The notes under the pieces are model-generated. The model ran no database searches. It was not told where the DNA came from and saw nothing but the letters and a program-made list of their open reading frames with translations. Positions 53,126-62,012 of a DNA stretch of 64,000 nt are shown one piece after another. How positions within the stretch are numbered: position 1 is the stretch's first letter; the number at the start of each line of letters is the position of its first letter. The position numbers and the translations under genes are program-made. Source of the DNA: Actinomycetes bacterium (GTDB lineage: Bacteria; Actinomycetota; Actinomycetes; Actinomycetales; Microbacteriaceae); the NCBI GenBank assembly GCA_023386365.1, contig JAEWJX010000017.1, positions 16,176-80,175 on the forward strand. Reading direction: 5' to 3'.

Positions 53126-55417
53126 GTGAGCACCCCCTCGACGCACGTCGTCGACACCGTCGAGAACGCCGCCGTCACCCCCGAGAAGGAGCAGCCCTAC
53201 GCCGCCCTCGGGCTGAAGACCGACGAGTACCTGCAGATCCGCGAGATCCTCGGTCGCCGCCCCACCAGCGGCGAACTGGCCATGTACTCGGTCATGTGGA
53301 GCGAGCACTGCTCCTACAAGTCGAGCAAGGTGTGGCTGCGCCAGTTCGGGCAGAAGGTCACGCCCGAGATGAAGAAGAACCTCATGGTCGGCATGGGCGA
53401 GAACGCCGGCGTCGTCGACATCGGCGAAGGCTGGGCCGTCACCTTCAAGATCGAGAGCCACAACCACCCCAGCTACGTGGAGCCGTTCCAGGGTGCCGCG
53501 ACCGGCGTCGGCGGCATCGTGCGCGACATCATCTCCATGGGCGCGCGCCCCGTCGCCGTCATGGACGCCCTCCGCTTCGGCGCGATCGACCACCCCGACA
53601 CCGCACGCGTCGTGCCGGGCGTCGTGTCGGGCATCAGCTTCTACGGCAACTGCCTCGGCCTGCCGAACATCGGCGGAGAAACCTGGTTCGACCCGATCTA
53701 CCAGGCCAACCCGCTCGTCAACGCGCTCGCCGTCGGCGTGCTGCGCCACGAAGACCTGCACCTCGCCAACGCCCGCGGCGTCGGCAACAAGGTGGTGCTG
53801 TTCGGCGCCCGCACCGGAGGCGACGGCATCGGCGGCGCGTCGATCCTCGCATCCGAATCGTTCGACGAAGGCGCCGGACGCAAGCGCCCCGCCGTGCAGG
53901 TCGGCGACCCCTTCATGGAGAAGGTGCTCATCGAGTGCTGCCTCGAGCTGTACCGCGGCGAACTCGTCGAAGGCATCCAAGACCTCGGCGCCGCCGGCAT
54001 CTCCTGCGCCACCTCCGAACTCGCCTCCAACGGCGACGGCGGCATGCACATCGTGCTCGACGAGGTGCTGCTGCGCGACTCCACCCTCACCGCCGAAGAG
54101 ATCCTGATGTCGGAGAGCCAGGAGCGCATGATGGCGGTCGTCGCGCCCGACAAGCTCGACGGCTTCCTCGCCGTCACCTCCAAGTGGGATGTCGAAGCGA
54201 GCGTGCTGGGTGAGGTCACCGACACCGGCCGCCTCATCATCCAGTGGAAGGGCGAGACGATCGTCGACGTCGACCCGCGCACCGTCGCCGTCGACGGGCC
54301 CGTGTACGAGCGCCCGCTCGCCTACCCGACGTGGATCGACCGCGTGAACGACGACACCGCATCCGCCCTCGCCCGCCCCGCCGAGGGCCCGGCGCTGAAG
54401 GCGCAGGTGCTGCAGCTGCTCGGCTCTGCGAACCTCGCCGACAAGAGCTGGATCACCAGCCAGTACGACAAGTACGTGCTCGGAAACACCGCCCTCAGCT
54501 ACCCCGACGACGGCGGCATGGTGCGCGTCGACGAAGAATCCGGACTCGGTTTCGCGCTCGCCACCGATGCGAACGGCCGCTACTGCTACCTCGACCCGTA
54601 CCAGGGTGCCCAGCTCGCGCTCGCGGAGGCGTACCGCAACGTCGCCGTCACCGGCGCCACCCCAGTCGCCGTCTCCGACTGCCTCAACTTCGGATCGCCC
54701 GAGAACCCCGAAGTGATGTGGCAGTTCAGCCAGGCCGTCGAAGGCCTCGCCGACGGATGCCTGCAGCTCGGCATCCCCGTCACCGGCGGCAACGTGTCGT
54801 TCTACAACCAGACCGGCGACGTGCCCATCCACCCCACCCCCGTCGTGGCCGTCATGGGCACCATCGACGACGTCGGCCGCCGCGTGCCCTCCGGCTGGCA
54901 GGACGCCGGCGACAACCTGTACCTGCTCGGCACCACCGCGCTCGAACTCGACGGCTCCGCCTGGGCGGGCGTCGTGCACGGCCACCTCGGCGGGCGCCCG
55001 CCGGCCGTCGACCTCGACCGCGAGAAAGAACTCGCGTCGCTGCTGTCCGCAGCCGCCTACGAAGGTCTGCTGAACGCCGCCCACGACCTCGCCGACGGCG
55101 GCCTCGCCATCGCGCTCGCCGAAGGCGTGCTGCGGTTCGGTGTGGGTGCTCGGGTGTTCCTCGACGAACTCCTCGAACGCGACGGAGTCGACGCGGCCAC
55201 CGCGCTCTTCTCCGAGTCGACCGGCCGCGTGCTGGTCGCCGTGCCCCGCGAAGAGGACGTCAAGTTCACGCGCCTCTGCGAAGGCCGCGGCTACCCGGTG
55301 ATCCGGGTCGGCGTCACCGACAGCGAACCCACGCTCGAAGTGCAGGGAATCTTCACCGCATCCGTCGACGAGCTGACCACCACCTACCGCGAGCCGCTAC
55401 GGGAGCACTTCGCCTGA
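53126..55417 (+). CDS. purL: FGAM synthase subunit PurL (small form)
   Basis: A 763-residue synthetase that uses ATP and ammonia from PurQ to turn FGAR into FGAM, step 4 of purine synthesis. MYSVMWSEHCSYKSSK (about 52), FKIESHNHPSYVEPFQGAATGVGG (about 110), FGARTGGDGIGGASILAS (about 227) and VTGGNVSFYNQT (about 550) are conserved. It lacks the glutaminase domain of long PurL, which fits the separate purQ and purS. GTG start with AAGGAG 9 bases upstream; the first 25 residues are a variable head. Confidence 0.96.
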   Translation: MSTPSTHVVDTVENAAVTPEKEQPYAALGLKTDEYLQIREILGRRPTSGELAMYSVMWSEHCSYKSSKVWLRQFGQKVTPEMKKNLMVGMGENAGVVDIGEGWAVTFKIESHNHPSYVEPFQGAATGVGGIVRDIISMGARPVAVMDALRFGAIDHPDTARVVPGVVSGISFYGNCLGLPNIGGETWFDPIYQANPLVNALAVGVLRHEDLHLANARGVGNKVVLFGARTGGDGIGGASILASESFDEGAGRKRPAVQVGDPFMEKVLIECCLELYRGELVEGIQDLGAAGISCATSELASNGDGGMHIVLDEVLLRDSTLTAEEILMSESQERMMAVVAPDKLDGFLAVTSKWDVEASVLGEVTDTGRLIIQWKGETIVDVDPRTVAVDGPVYERPLAYPTWIDRVNDDTASALARPAEGPALKAQVLQLLGSANLADKSWITSQYDKYVLGNTALSYPDDGGMVRVDEESGLGFALATDANGRYCYLDPYQGAQLALAEAYRNVAVTGATPVAVSDCLNFGSPENPEVMWQFSQAVEGLADGCLQLGIPVTGGNVSFYNQTGDVPIHPTPVVAVMGTIDDVGRRVPSGWQDAGDNLYLLGTTALELDGSAWAGVVHGHLGGRPPAVDLDREKELASLLSAAAYEGLLNAAHDLADGGLAIALAEGVLRFGVGARVFLDELLERDGVDAATALFSESTGRVLVAVPREEDVKFTRLCEGRGYPVIRVGVTDSEPTLEVQGIFTASVDELTTTYREPLREHFA

Positions 55418-55440
55418 GGCTGCTCGGGGGTGTCGATACG

Positions 55441-55530
55441 CGGCGCCCTCCGGGCGTCGCTACTCAACCAGCGGGGGGCGGCGCCCTCCGGGCGTCGCGG
55501 CCTACAGCGGGGGGTGGCGCCTACAGCGGG
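55441..55530. repeat. Short tandem duplications between purL and the SDR gene
   Basis: CGGCGCCCTCCGGGCGTCGC occurs at 55441-55460 and again, identical, at 55479-55498 (38-bp period). CTACAGCGGG occurs at 55502-55511 and 55521-55530 (19-bp period, half of 38). The second copy contains the SDR stop. The first unit with the preceding GGTGTCGATACG and following TACTCAACCA resembles intergenic hairpin elements repeated in Microbacteriaceae genomes. It may also terminate purL. Confidence 0.6.
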
Positions 55531-56441
55531 AAGCGCGTGCTCGTCTTCTGCTCCGCGTCGGCCCAGAGGGCCGCGCCGAAGGCGGGGTCGGCGGATGAGG
55601 CGACCGGGGTGGTGGGCACGGGCACGCCCGCAAGCTCGCGGCGCGGTCCGAAGAACATGCCGTTCACGGCATCCGGGTCGGCGACGGCACGCACCGACGG
55701 CCAGGCGCCGCGGTCTTTGCCCTGCCCCACCCATCCGGAGAGCGCCTCCACGACCCGCCCGCCGACGCTGTCACGGTCGGTGATGCCGGGGCGCTTCGAG
55801 GCGTACACGTTGGTGGCCCACCCGGGGTGGGCGAGCAGCGACATGCGGGAGTCGCCGGCGGCGGTGAGTCGCCGCGCCAACTCCAAATGGAACCCCTGCA
55901 CGGCGTGCTTCGAGAACGCGTAGGCGCGGAACGGCTTGTACCGCCGCTCCGACCAGAGGTCGTCGGCTTCCAGTTTCGTCATGCGGGTGGAGTCGCTGCC
56001 GAGCCCCACGATGCGGCCGTCGGGGGCGAGGGCCGGGAACAGCAGCGTGGTGAGGGCGAAGTGCCCGAGGAAGTTGCCGCCGACGGTGGCCTCGAAACCG
56101 TCGTCGGTGAGCAGTCGGCGCCGGGATGCGATCACCCGGCCCGCGTTGTTGACGAGCGCGTGGATGGGTCGCGACTCGGCGAGCTGCTCCGCCGCCTCCC
56201 GCACCGACGCCAGGGAGGTGAGGTCGAGGCGCACATGCGCGACGTCCGCATCCGGGAACCGTTCACGGATGGAGCGGATGGCGAGGCCCGCTTTCTCGGC
56301 GGAGCGCGCCGCGATGACCACGCGCGCCCCCGCACCGGCCAGCTGCTCGGAGGTGAAGTACCCGATGCCGGCGTTGCCGCCGGTGACCACGACGGTGCGG
56401 CCGGCGAGCGACGGAAGTGCCCGCGGATCCCAGCCGGTCAC
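55521..56441 (-). CDS. Short-chain dehydrogenase/reductase
   Basis: A 306-residue SDR. The cofactor loop TGGNAGIGYFTSE (about 18), NNAG (about 95) and YAFSKHA (Tyr/Lys about 170) are all present. The layout (AHPGWATNVYAS) resembles the retinol-dehydrogenase-like or oxidoreductase group that uses NADP. The substrate is not known. GTG start overlaps the chorismate-mutase stop (GTGA), so the two are one operon, though no functional link is obvious. Confidence 0.88.
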   Translation of the reverse strand: MTGWDPRALPSLAGRTVVVTGGNAGIGYFTSEQLAGAGARVVIAARSAEKAGLAIRSIRERFPDADVAHVRLDLTSLASVREAAEQLAESRPIHALVNNAGRVIASRRRLLTDDGFEATVGGNFLGHFALTTLLFPALAPDGRIVGLGSDSTRMTKLEADDLWSERRYKPFRAYAFSKHAVQGFHLELARRLTAAGDSRMSLLAHPGWATNVYASKRPGITDRDSVGGRVVEALSGWVGQGKDRGAWPSVRAVADPDAVNGMFFGPRRELAGVPVPTTPVASSADPAFGAALWADAEQKTSTRFPL

Positions 56442-56773
56442 GCGGCGCCGTCGCCCGATCCGCCCGCCCCGGTGGCTCCGGCGAGACGCTCGTGGTGGTG
56501 GATGACCTCCGCCACCACGAAGGTGAACCACTTCTCGGCGAACTCGGGGTCGAGGTGCGACTCCTCGGCGAGCGCCCGGAGCCGCGCGATCTGCACGCGT
56601 TCGCGGTTCGGGTCGGAGGCGGGCATGCCGCTCGCGGCCTTCAGCCGGCCGACCTGCTGCGTGAACTTGAAGCGTTCCGCGAGCAGGTGGATGAGGGCGG
56701 CGTCGATGTTGTCGATGCTCTGCCGGATGCCGGCGAGCTCGGCTCGCGGGTCCTCGTGCGCGTCCGCGGTCAT
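56438..56773 (-). CDS. Chorismate mutase, AroQ type
   Basis: A 111-residue all-helical enzyme that turns chorismate into prephenate for Phe/Tyr synthesis. LAGIRQSIDNIDAALIHLLAERFKFTQQVGRLKA carries the active-site Arg and Lys of the AroQ fold, and the spaced EKWFTFVVAEVIHHHERL forms the third helix. The Ala/Gly-rich tail is variable. It is followed directly by the SDR gene. Confidence 0.88.
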   Translation of the reverse strand: MTADAHEDPRAELAGIRQSIDNIDAALIHLLAERFKFTQQVGRLKAASGMPASDPNRERVQIARLRALAEESHLDPEFAEKWFTFVVAEVIHHHERLAGATGAGGSGDGAA

Positions 56774-56813
56774 CCCCCGAGGTTACCGGGCGTCGGCGGA
56801 TGCGACGCGCCGG

Positions 56814-57836
56814 TCACCCGCGAAACGCGGCGCGCAGCAGGTTCTCGGCGGCGACCGTCTCGGGAAGGTGGGCGCGTGTCCACCGGGCCATCGCCGTGTA
56901 GGCGGCCGCCCGCACGGAGCGCCGGGAGAGGAGGACGTCGTGGAGGGCGCCGTCGATGCGAGTGATGCTGACCTGCGGCCCGAGTCGGGTGGCGCGTTCG
57001 GCGACCCCGTCGACGTCGAGCGCCACATCGGAGTCGTAGATGCGCGGCGACCAGGCCGCCTGCAGCATGCTGCGCGCCGACAGCATCACGAGCACCGGCG
57101 CGGCCACCCCGAGCCCGGCGGCGACACGTGCGTGGCCGTCGAGCACCGCATCCAGCCATCCGCTGTGCACTGGGAACCCGCGTTCGGGTCGCCAGCGCAG
57201 GTCGTAGTCCCATTCGCCGTCGAAGAGGCGGGAGCTGGCGCGGCTGTTGAAACCGCGGTCGATCGCCGGCAGAGCGGTGCGCGGCCCCAGTCGCGCACCC
57301 AGCGAGACGAGCGGCGCGATGGCGCGCCTGCCCAGTTCGTCGGCCTGGAACTCGAGCCAGGGGCTGTTGAGGACCAGCGCGGATGCGACACCCGGGTGCC
57401 GTGCCGCCCACAGCGACAGGGTGAGGCCGCCGGTGGAGTGGCCGACGAGCACGAGGGGGCGGTCGGTGGTGTCGTCCCGTCCCATCGCTTCGAGCGCCGC
57501 CGCGATGTCGGCGTCGTAGACGGCGAGGTCGTCGGTGTAGCCGGGCGTCTGGTGCGGGAGCAGGCTGCGGCCGTACTTGCGCAGGTCGAGGGCGTGGAAC
57601 CGGGCGCCGGCGCGCGTCCAGAAGAGGGCATGCTCCTCCTGGAAGAAGTAGTCCGACCAGCCGTGCACGTACAGCACGTCGACGTTGCTGGCGAACCCGT
57701 ACGGCTCCCGCCCCCAGGCGGTGGTCTTCTGTGTCGACGGCCGCACGAGGGTCGCCACCACGGTGCCCTCGTCGTCGGGGCGCAGCGGCATGGGCAGCTG
57801 TTCGAAGCCGCGCAGCACATCCGGTCGCCAGGTCAT
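56814..57836 (-). CDS. Alpha/beta hydrolase (lysophospholipase-like)
   Basis: A 340-residue serine hydrolase. VLYVHGWSDYFFQEEHALFW (about 55), nucleophile elbow GHSTGG (Ser about 125) and GALHDVLLSRRSVR (His about 300) form the expected triad with an Asp in IYDSDV. Substrate unknown. The ATG at 57836 is the natural start (MTWRPDVL). In the sequence given, the upstream corA frame runs straight into this gene without a stop, because of a likely one-base loss at the corA end. GGAG is very close to the ATG. Confidence 0.8.
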   Translation of the reverse strand: MTWRPDVLRGFEQLPMPLRPDDEGTVVATLVRPSTQKTTAWGREPYGFASNVDVLYVHGWSDYFFQEEHALFWTRAGARFHALDLRKYGRSLLPHQTPGYTDDLAVYDADIAAALEAMGRDDTTDRPLVLVGHSTGGLTLSLWAARHPGVASALVLNSPWLEFQADELGRRAIAPLVSLGARLGPRTALPAIDRGFNSRASSRLFDGEWDYDLRWRPERGFPVHSGWLDAVLDGHARVAAGLGVAAPVLVMLSARSMLQAAWSPRIYDSDVALDVDGVAERATRLGPQVSITRIDGALHDVLLSRRSVRAAAYTAMARWTRAHLPETVAAENLLRAAFRG

Positions 57837-57924
57837 GCTCCGACGGTAGGGATGCCGGTGTCCCGGGCGGCAGGGGCAGGTGTCCCGAGGTTGCCCCGGC
57901 CCTGCTGCTGCCGCCCGGATGCGG

Positions 57925-58943
57925 TTACAGCCAGCGCCGCCGCTGAAGATCGCGTAGAGCGCGGCCCCCATCCCGACCATCAGTGCGAGCGCGAACGGGT
58001 ACCCGTAGGCCCAGTGCAGTTCGGGCATGACGTCGAAGTTCATGCCGTAGATGGTGCCGACGACGGTGGGGGCGAAGAGGATCGCCGCCCACCCGGAGAT
58101 GCGCTTGATCTCCTCGTTCTGGGTGAGGCTGAGTTCGGTCATGCGGCGCATCTCGTCGTTCTGCCGCTGCCCGACGAGGCTCGCCTGCACGCCGAGCGCG
58201 TTCTCGAGGATGGAGCGGAAGGCGCCCGCGCGCTCGACGATGCGGAGCGCGTGGTCGAGCACGTCGCGGAGGTTGCGCTGCAGTTCGAGGTCGACGCCGT
58301 ACTTGTCGGATCCGCGCAGCAGCGCCTGCAGCATGGCGATGAGCGGCTGGGTGGCGCGCTGGAAGTCGATCACCTCGCGCGACAGTTCGTAGATGCGCCG
58401 CGAAACGCCTTCCTCGCCGGCGAACAGCTGGTCCTCGATCTCGTCGATGTCGTTCTCGAGGCCGGCGATGACGGGCCCGTACTCGTCGACCACCTCGTCG
58501 AGCACCGCGTACAGCACGGCCTCGTGGCCCATCGCGAGCAGCTCCGGGTTCGCTTCGAGGCGGCGGCGCACCTTGCCCAGGTCGGGCGACTCCGCGTGGC
58601 GGATAGTGACCACGAAGTCCGGGCCGACGAAGAGGTGCAGCTCCCCGAACTCGACCTCTTCGGTGTCGTCGCGGTAGCGGGCCGGACGCAGCACCACGAA
58701 CAGGGTGTCGCCGTAGCGCTCCAGCTTGGAGCGCTGGTGCCCGGTGAGGGCGTCTTCGACGGCGAGCGGGTGCAGGCCGAACTCGTCAGCCACCGACCGC
58801 ACCTCTTCGGCGCTGGGGCGGTAGAGGCCGATCCACGCCATGCCGCCGCGTTCGCGCATGACCTGGTAGGTCTCGTTCAGGGTCGCCGGGTCTTCCGTGC
58901 GCCGTCCGGCCACGTACACGGCGTTGTCGATCAGGGTCATCAT
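57925..58943 (-). CDS. corA: CorA-family magnesium/cobalt channel, frameshifted at its last codons
   Basis: A CorA-type protein whose intact length would be 339 residues. A soluble funnel domain (1-270) precedes two TM helices (about 275-333) with the signature GMNFDVMPE (about 300). Near 57944-57947 the sequence reads F-S-G-G-A-G-C. Adding one base restores F-K-R-R-R-W-L-stop (stop at 57927-57925), the expected basic CorA tail. As given, the frame stays open through 30 linker codons into the hydrolase (end 56814), a 709-residue fusion. Two ATGs at 58943 and 58940 follow a GAGGTGA ribosome site. The end given here is the restored stop. Confidence 0.8.
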
Positions 58944-59112
58944 GGTTCGTCACCTCGATTGCTCGCGTCGGTGCGACGCCGAGGCGTCGCGGATGGGGGC
59001 GCGCTCTGGGCACGCGTCACGCCACCGCGAGTTCCGCGCGGGTCAGTGCATCGAGATGCCGACCAGCGAAGACATGACGGTGGCGCGGCGACTATGACTC
59101 GACATCGCGCAT
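58944..59112 (-). promoter_or_regulatory. corA leader with a six-codon open frame
   Basis: On the minus strand ATG at 59112 opens MRDVES-stop (to 59092) and has AGGAAGG about 7-12 bases upstream. A second mini-frame (MSSLVGISMH, 59075-59043) follows before the corA ATG. Several magnesium-transporter genes are controlled by short leader peptides, so this may be one. No M-box-like fold was recognised. Confidence 0.25.
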
Positions 59113-59132
59113 CACCTGCCTTCCTGGGTCCG

Positions 59133-59149
59133 GGTCGCCGGGGGCGACC
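59133..59149 (-). terminator. Hairpin after the acetyltransferase gene
   Basis: GGTCGCC (59133-59139) and GGCGACC (59143-59149) pair over 7 bp with a 3-base loop, 33 bases past the acetyltransferase stop and upstream of the corA leader. Confidence 0.5.
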
Positions 59150-59181
59150 TCGGCAAGGCTAGGCGGATGCCGCGGCGGGCG

Positions 59182-59832
59182 TCAAACCGAGGGCGGAACC
59201 GAGCGGTACAGCACGGGGCGCTCGTCCCAATCCTGCAGCCGCTCCTCCAGTCCGGCACGAACGGTGGGCCATTCCTCGGCGAGGACGGAGAAGATGGCGG
59301 CATCCCGCCAGGTGCCGTCGGCGCGGCGCTGGTCGCGGCGGGTGATGCCTTCGAACGAGGCGCCGATCTTCGCGATCGCGGCGCGTGACCGCGCATTCAC
59401 CGCATCCGCCTGCAGTTTCACGCGGCCGTAGCCGTGGTCGAACAGCAGGCCGAGCATCAGCAGCTTCGCCTCGACGTTCACCTGGGTTCCCCAGACGCGC
59501 GGGTCGTAGGCGGTCCAGCCGATGTGGGCGGACTCTTTCTCCTCGTCGAAGTCGGCCATGCTGGATGCGCCCACCACCTCGCCGGTGTGCGGACCGGATG
59601 CGACCCGCACCACGAACGTGATGCCGCGTTCGTGCGGGAAGTAGTTCGGCGCCCACGCGGCGAACGCCGCCTCGTCGGCGGGGAGTCCCGCCGGGCCGCC
59701 ACCGTATCCGCCGGCGAACACCTCCGGATGCCCGAGAGCCCGCCACAGGGCGGGCACGTCGTCGAGGGTGAACGGGTCGAGCCGGACGTAGCGGCCGACG
59801 AGGGGGGCGGGGTCGGGGCGGGTGGCGGTCAC
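59182..59832 (-). CDS. GNAT-family N-acetyltransferase
   Basis: A 216-residue acetyltransferase of the RimJ/RimL-like group. VGRYVRLDPFTLDDVPALWRAL begins it, followed by GEVVGASSMADFDEEKESAHIGWTAYDPRVWGTQVNVEAKLLML (the beta4-alpha3 acetyl-CoA region) and LQADAVNARSRAAIAKIGASFEG. It should acetylate an amine of unknown identity. GTG start. Its own hairpin terminator follows. Confidence 0.88.
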   Translation of the reverse strand: MTATRPDPAPLVGRYVRLDPFTLDDVPALWRALGHPEVFAGGYGGGPAGLPADEAAFAAWAPNYFPHERGITFVVRVASGPHTGEVVGASSMADFDEEKESAHIGWTAYDPRVWGTQVNVEAKLLMLGLLFDHGYGRVKLQADAVNARSRAAIAKIGASFEGITRRDQRRADGTWRDAAIFSVLAEEWPTVRAGLEERLQDWDERPVLYRSVPPSV

Positions 59833-59899
59833 CCCACCATCCTGGCAGGGGTGTTACGGCGGGGTCGGGGCCAGGCACGCACCCGACCCCGCCGAGTCT

Positions 59900-61489
59900 C
59901 TAGTGGTCGACCGCCTTCTCGGCTCCGATGCCGGTCAGCGAACGCACCTCCATCTCGGACTGCTTCGCCGGGTCCTCGGTCGACTTCGCCGACAGTGTCC
60001 CGACGACGCCGGCGAGGAACGCGAGCGGGATCGACACGATGCCGGGGTTCGACAGCGGCCAGAATGCGAAGTTCGCATCCGGGAACATCGACGTCGCAGC
60101 GCCCGAGACCACCGGCGAGAACACGATCAGCAGGATCGCCGAGCCGAGGCCCGCGTACATGCTCCACAGCGCGCCGCGGGTGGTGAAGCGCTTCCAGAAC
60201 AGCGAGTACACGATGGTCGGCAGGTTCGCGGATGCGGCCACAGCGAACGCGAGCGCCACCAGGAACGCCACATTCTGCCCGTTCGCGAGGATGCCGCCGA
60301 GGATCGCGACGACACCGATGACGACGACGGTGCGACGGGCGACCTTCACCTCGGAACCCGGCTCGGCCTTGCCCTTCTTGACGACGCTCGCGTAGATGTC
60401 GTGCGCGTAGGAGGCGGCGGCCGTGATGGTGAGACCGGCCACGACGGCGAGGATCGTCGCGAACGCGATCGCCGAGATGAGCCCCAGCAGCAGCGGGCCG
60501 CCCAGTTCGAACGCCAGCAGCGGGGCGGCGGAGTTGGCCCCGCCGGGTGCCGCCTTGATGACCTCCGGACCGATCAGCGCCGCAGCCCCGTACCCGAGCA
60601 CCAGCGTGAACACGTAGAAGATGCCGATCAGCCAGATCGCCCACACGACGCTGCGTCGCGCCTCCTTCGCGGTCGGCACCGTGTAGAAGCGCATCAGCAC
60701 GTGCGGCAGGGCCGCCGTGCCGAGCACCAGGGCGAGACCGAGCGACAGGAAGTCGAGCTGCGTCGTCGAGCTCACGCCGTACTGCAGCCCCGGCCCGAGG
60801 ATGGCGGGGTTGCCGGCCGTCTCGACCGCGTGATCCAGCAGGGTCGACAGGCTGAAGCCGTGGATGGCGAGCACCCAGATCGTCATCACGCCGGCGCCCA
60901 CGATCAGCAGGAACGCCTTGATGATCTGCACCCAGGTGGTGCCCTTCATTCCGCCGACGAGCACGTAGACGATCATCAGCGCGCCGACGACGGCGATCAC
61001 GATCGACTGGCCCAGCTTGTCGTCGATGCCGAGCAGCAGCGACACCAGGCCACCGGCGCCCGCCATCTGCGCCAGCAGGTAGAAGAAGCACACGACGAGG
61101 GTCGTGGTGGCCGCCGCGATGCGCACCGGACGCTGCTTCAGACGGAACGACAGCACATCCGCCATCGTGAACCGGCCGGTGTTGCGCAGCAGCTCGGCGA
61201 CCAGCAGCAGCGCCACCAGCCACGCCACCAGGAAGCCGATCGAATACAGGAAGCCGTCGTAGCCGTTGATGGCGATGGCGCCGCAGATGCCGAGGAACGA
61301 CGCCGCCGACAGGTAGTCGCCGGCGATCGCGGTGCCGTTCTGCGGTCCGGTGAACGAGCGTCCGGCGGCGTAGTAGTCGGCCGCCGTCTTGTTGTTCCGG
61401 CTCGCGCGGAAGACGATGATCATCGTCACCAGCACGAACGCGGCGAAGATGCCGATGTTGAGCCACGGGTTCCCGATATCGGTCTCCAT
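59900..61489 (-). CDS. Sodium/monocarboxylate symporter, ActP/MctC-like
   Basis: A 529-residue SSS-family transporter with 13 TM helices. NNKTAADYYAAGRSFTGPQNGTAIAGDYLSAASFLG (about 30-65) is the N-terminal hallmark, and MADVLSFRLKQRPVR (about 109) and PHVLMRFYTV (about 295) follow. It resembles ActP of E. coli and MctC of Corynebacterium, which import acetate, propionate or pyruvate. It overlaps the upstream DUF485 gene by one base. The nearby two-component system, divergent from the pair, may sense the substrate. Confidence 0.92.
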   Translation of the reverse strand: METDIGNPWLNIGIFAAFVLVTMIIVFRASRNNKTAADYYAAGRSFTGPQNGTAIAGDYLSAASFLGICGAIAINGYDGFLYSIGFLVAWLVALLLVAELLRNTGRFTMADVLSFRLKQRPVRIAAATTTLVVCFFYLLAQMAGAGGLVSLLLGIDDKLGQSIVIAVVGALMIVYVLVGGMKGTTWVQIIKAFLLIVGAGVMTIWVLAIHGFSLSTLLDHAVETAGNPAILGPGLQYGVSSTTQLDFLSLGLALVLGTAALPHVLMRFYTVPTAKEARRSVVWAIWLIGIFYVFTLVLGYGAAALIGPEVIKAAPGGANSAAPLLAFELGGPLLLGLISAIAFATILAVVAGLTITAAASYAHDIYASVVKKGKAEPGSEVKVARRTVVVIGVVAILGGILANGQNVAFLVALAFAVAASANLPTIVYSLFWKRFTTRGALWSMYAGLGSAILLIVFSPVVSGAATSMFPDANFAFWPLSNPGIVSIPLAFLAGVVGTLSAKSTEDPAKQSEMEVRSLTGIGAEKAVDH

Positions 61490-61839
61490 CAGCGCACCCC
61501 CTCCCGTGCGGCCTCGTCGCGGAGTTCCTCCGCGAGAGGGTCGAGCTTCCGGTTCGCGTAGGCGACGTAGATCATCGTGATCGCGAACGTCGTCACCACC
61601 TGACCGAGGCCGATCAGCAGGCCGATGTTGATGCTGCCGAACACCGGGGTCGACATGAACTCGGGGGCGTAGCCGGCCAGCAGCACATAGGCGAAGTACC
61701 AGACCAGTGCCGCGGCGAGCACGGGGAACACGAACGATCGGTGCCGCTTCTTCAACTCACGGAAGCGTTCGGAGTGCTGGATGCCGGCGAAGTCGGCCTC
61801 CGTCTCCGTCACCGAGCGGGGGGCATCGTCGCCCATCAT
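61489..61839 (-). CDS. DUF485 membrane protein, symporter partner
   Basis: A 116-residue protein with two TM helices (about 38-58 and 72-95) and the DUF485 pattern HSERFRELKKRHRSFVFPVLAAAL and ANRKLDPLAEELRDE. DUF485 genes lie in front of ActP/MctC-type symporters and are thought to help them. Two ATGs (61839, 61836) follow a GAGGAGAG site; the second has better spacing. One-base overlap with the symporter start. Confidence 0.9.
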   Translation of the reverse strand: MMGDDAPRSVTETEADFAGIQHSERFRELKKRHRSFVFPVLAAALVWYFAYVLLAGYAPEFMSTPVFGSINIGLLIGLGQVVTTFAITMIYVAYANRKLDPLAEELRDEAAREGVR

Positions 61840-62012
61840 CTCTCCTCATCCCGGGCATGCACCGTTGCGCGCCCGTCTCGACGTGATTGCGGAACACTCT
61901 GGAACCTGCGGCCACCGCCGGAGGTGCCCATCCGCTCGTCGTCGCCGGGCGGTGCCGAGCGTGCGACGAACGGCGCTGCGCCCGCGACGAGCGAACGCAT
62001 ATCGTGGGCTGC

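Noticed and set aside
56814..58943. Accepting the 709-residue CorA-hydrolase as one natural gene
   Set aside because: A single added base restores the canonical CorA tail and stop, so a frameshift is the simpler explanation. Kept as a finding to check.
58944..59181. M-box magnesium riboswitch before corA
   Set aside because: No M-box-like conserved core was recognised; the hairpin at 59133-59149 better serves the preceding gene.
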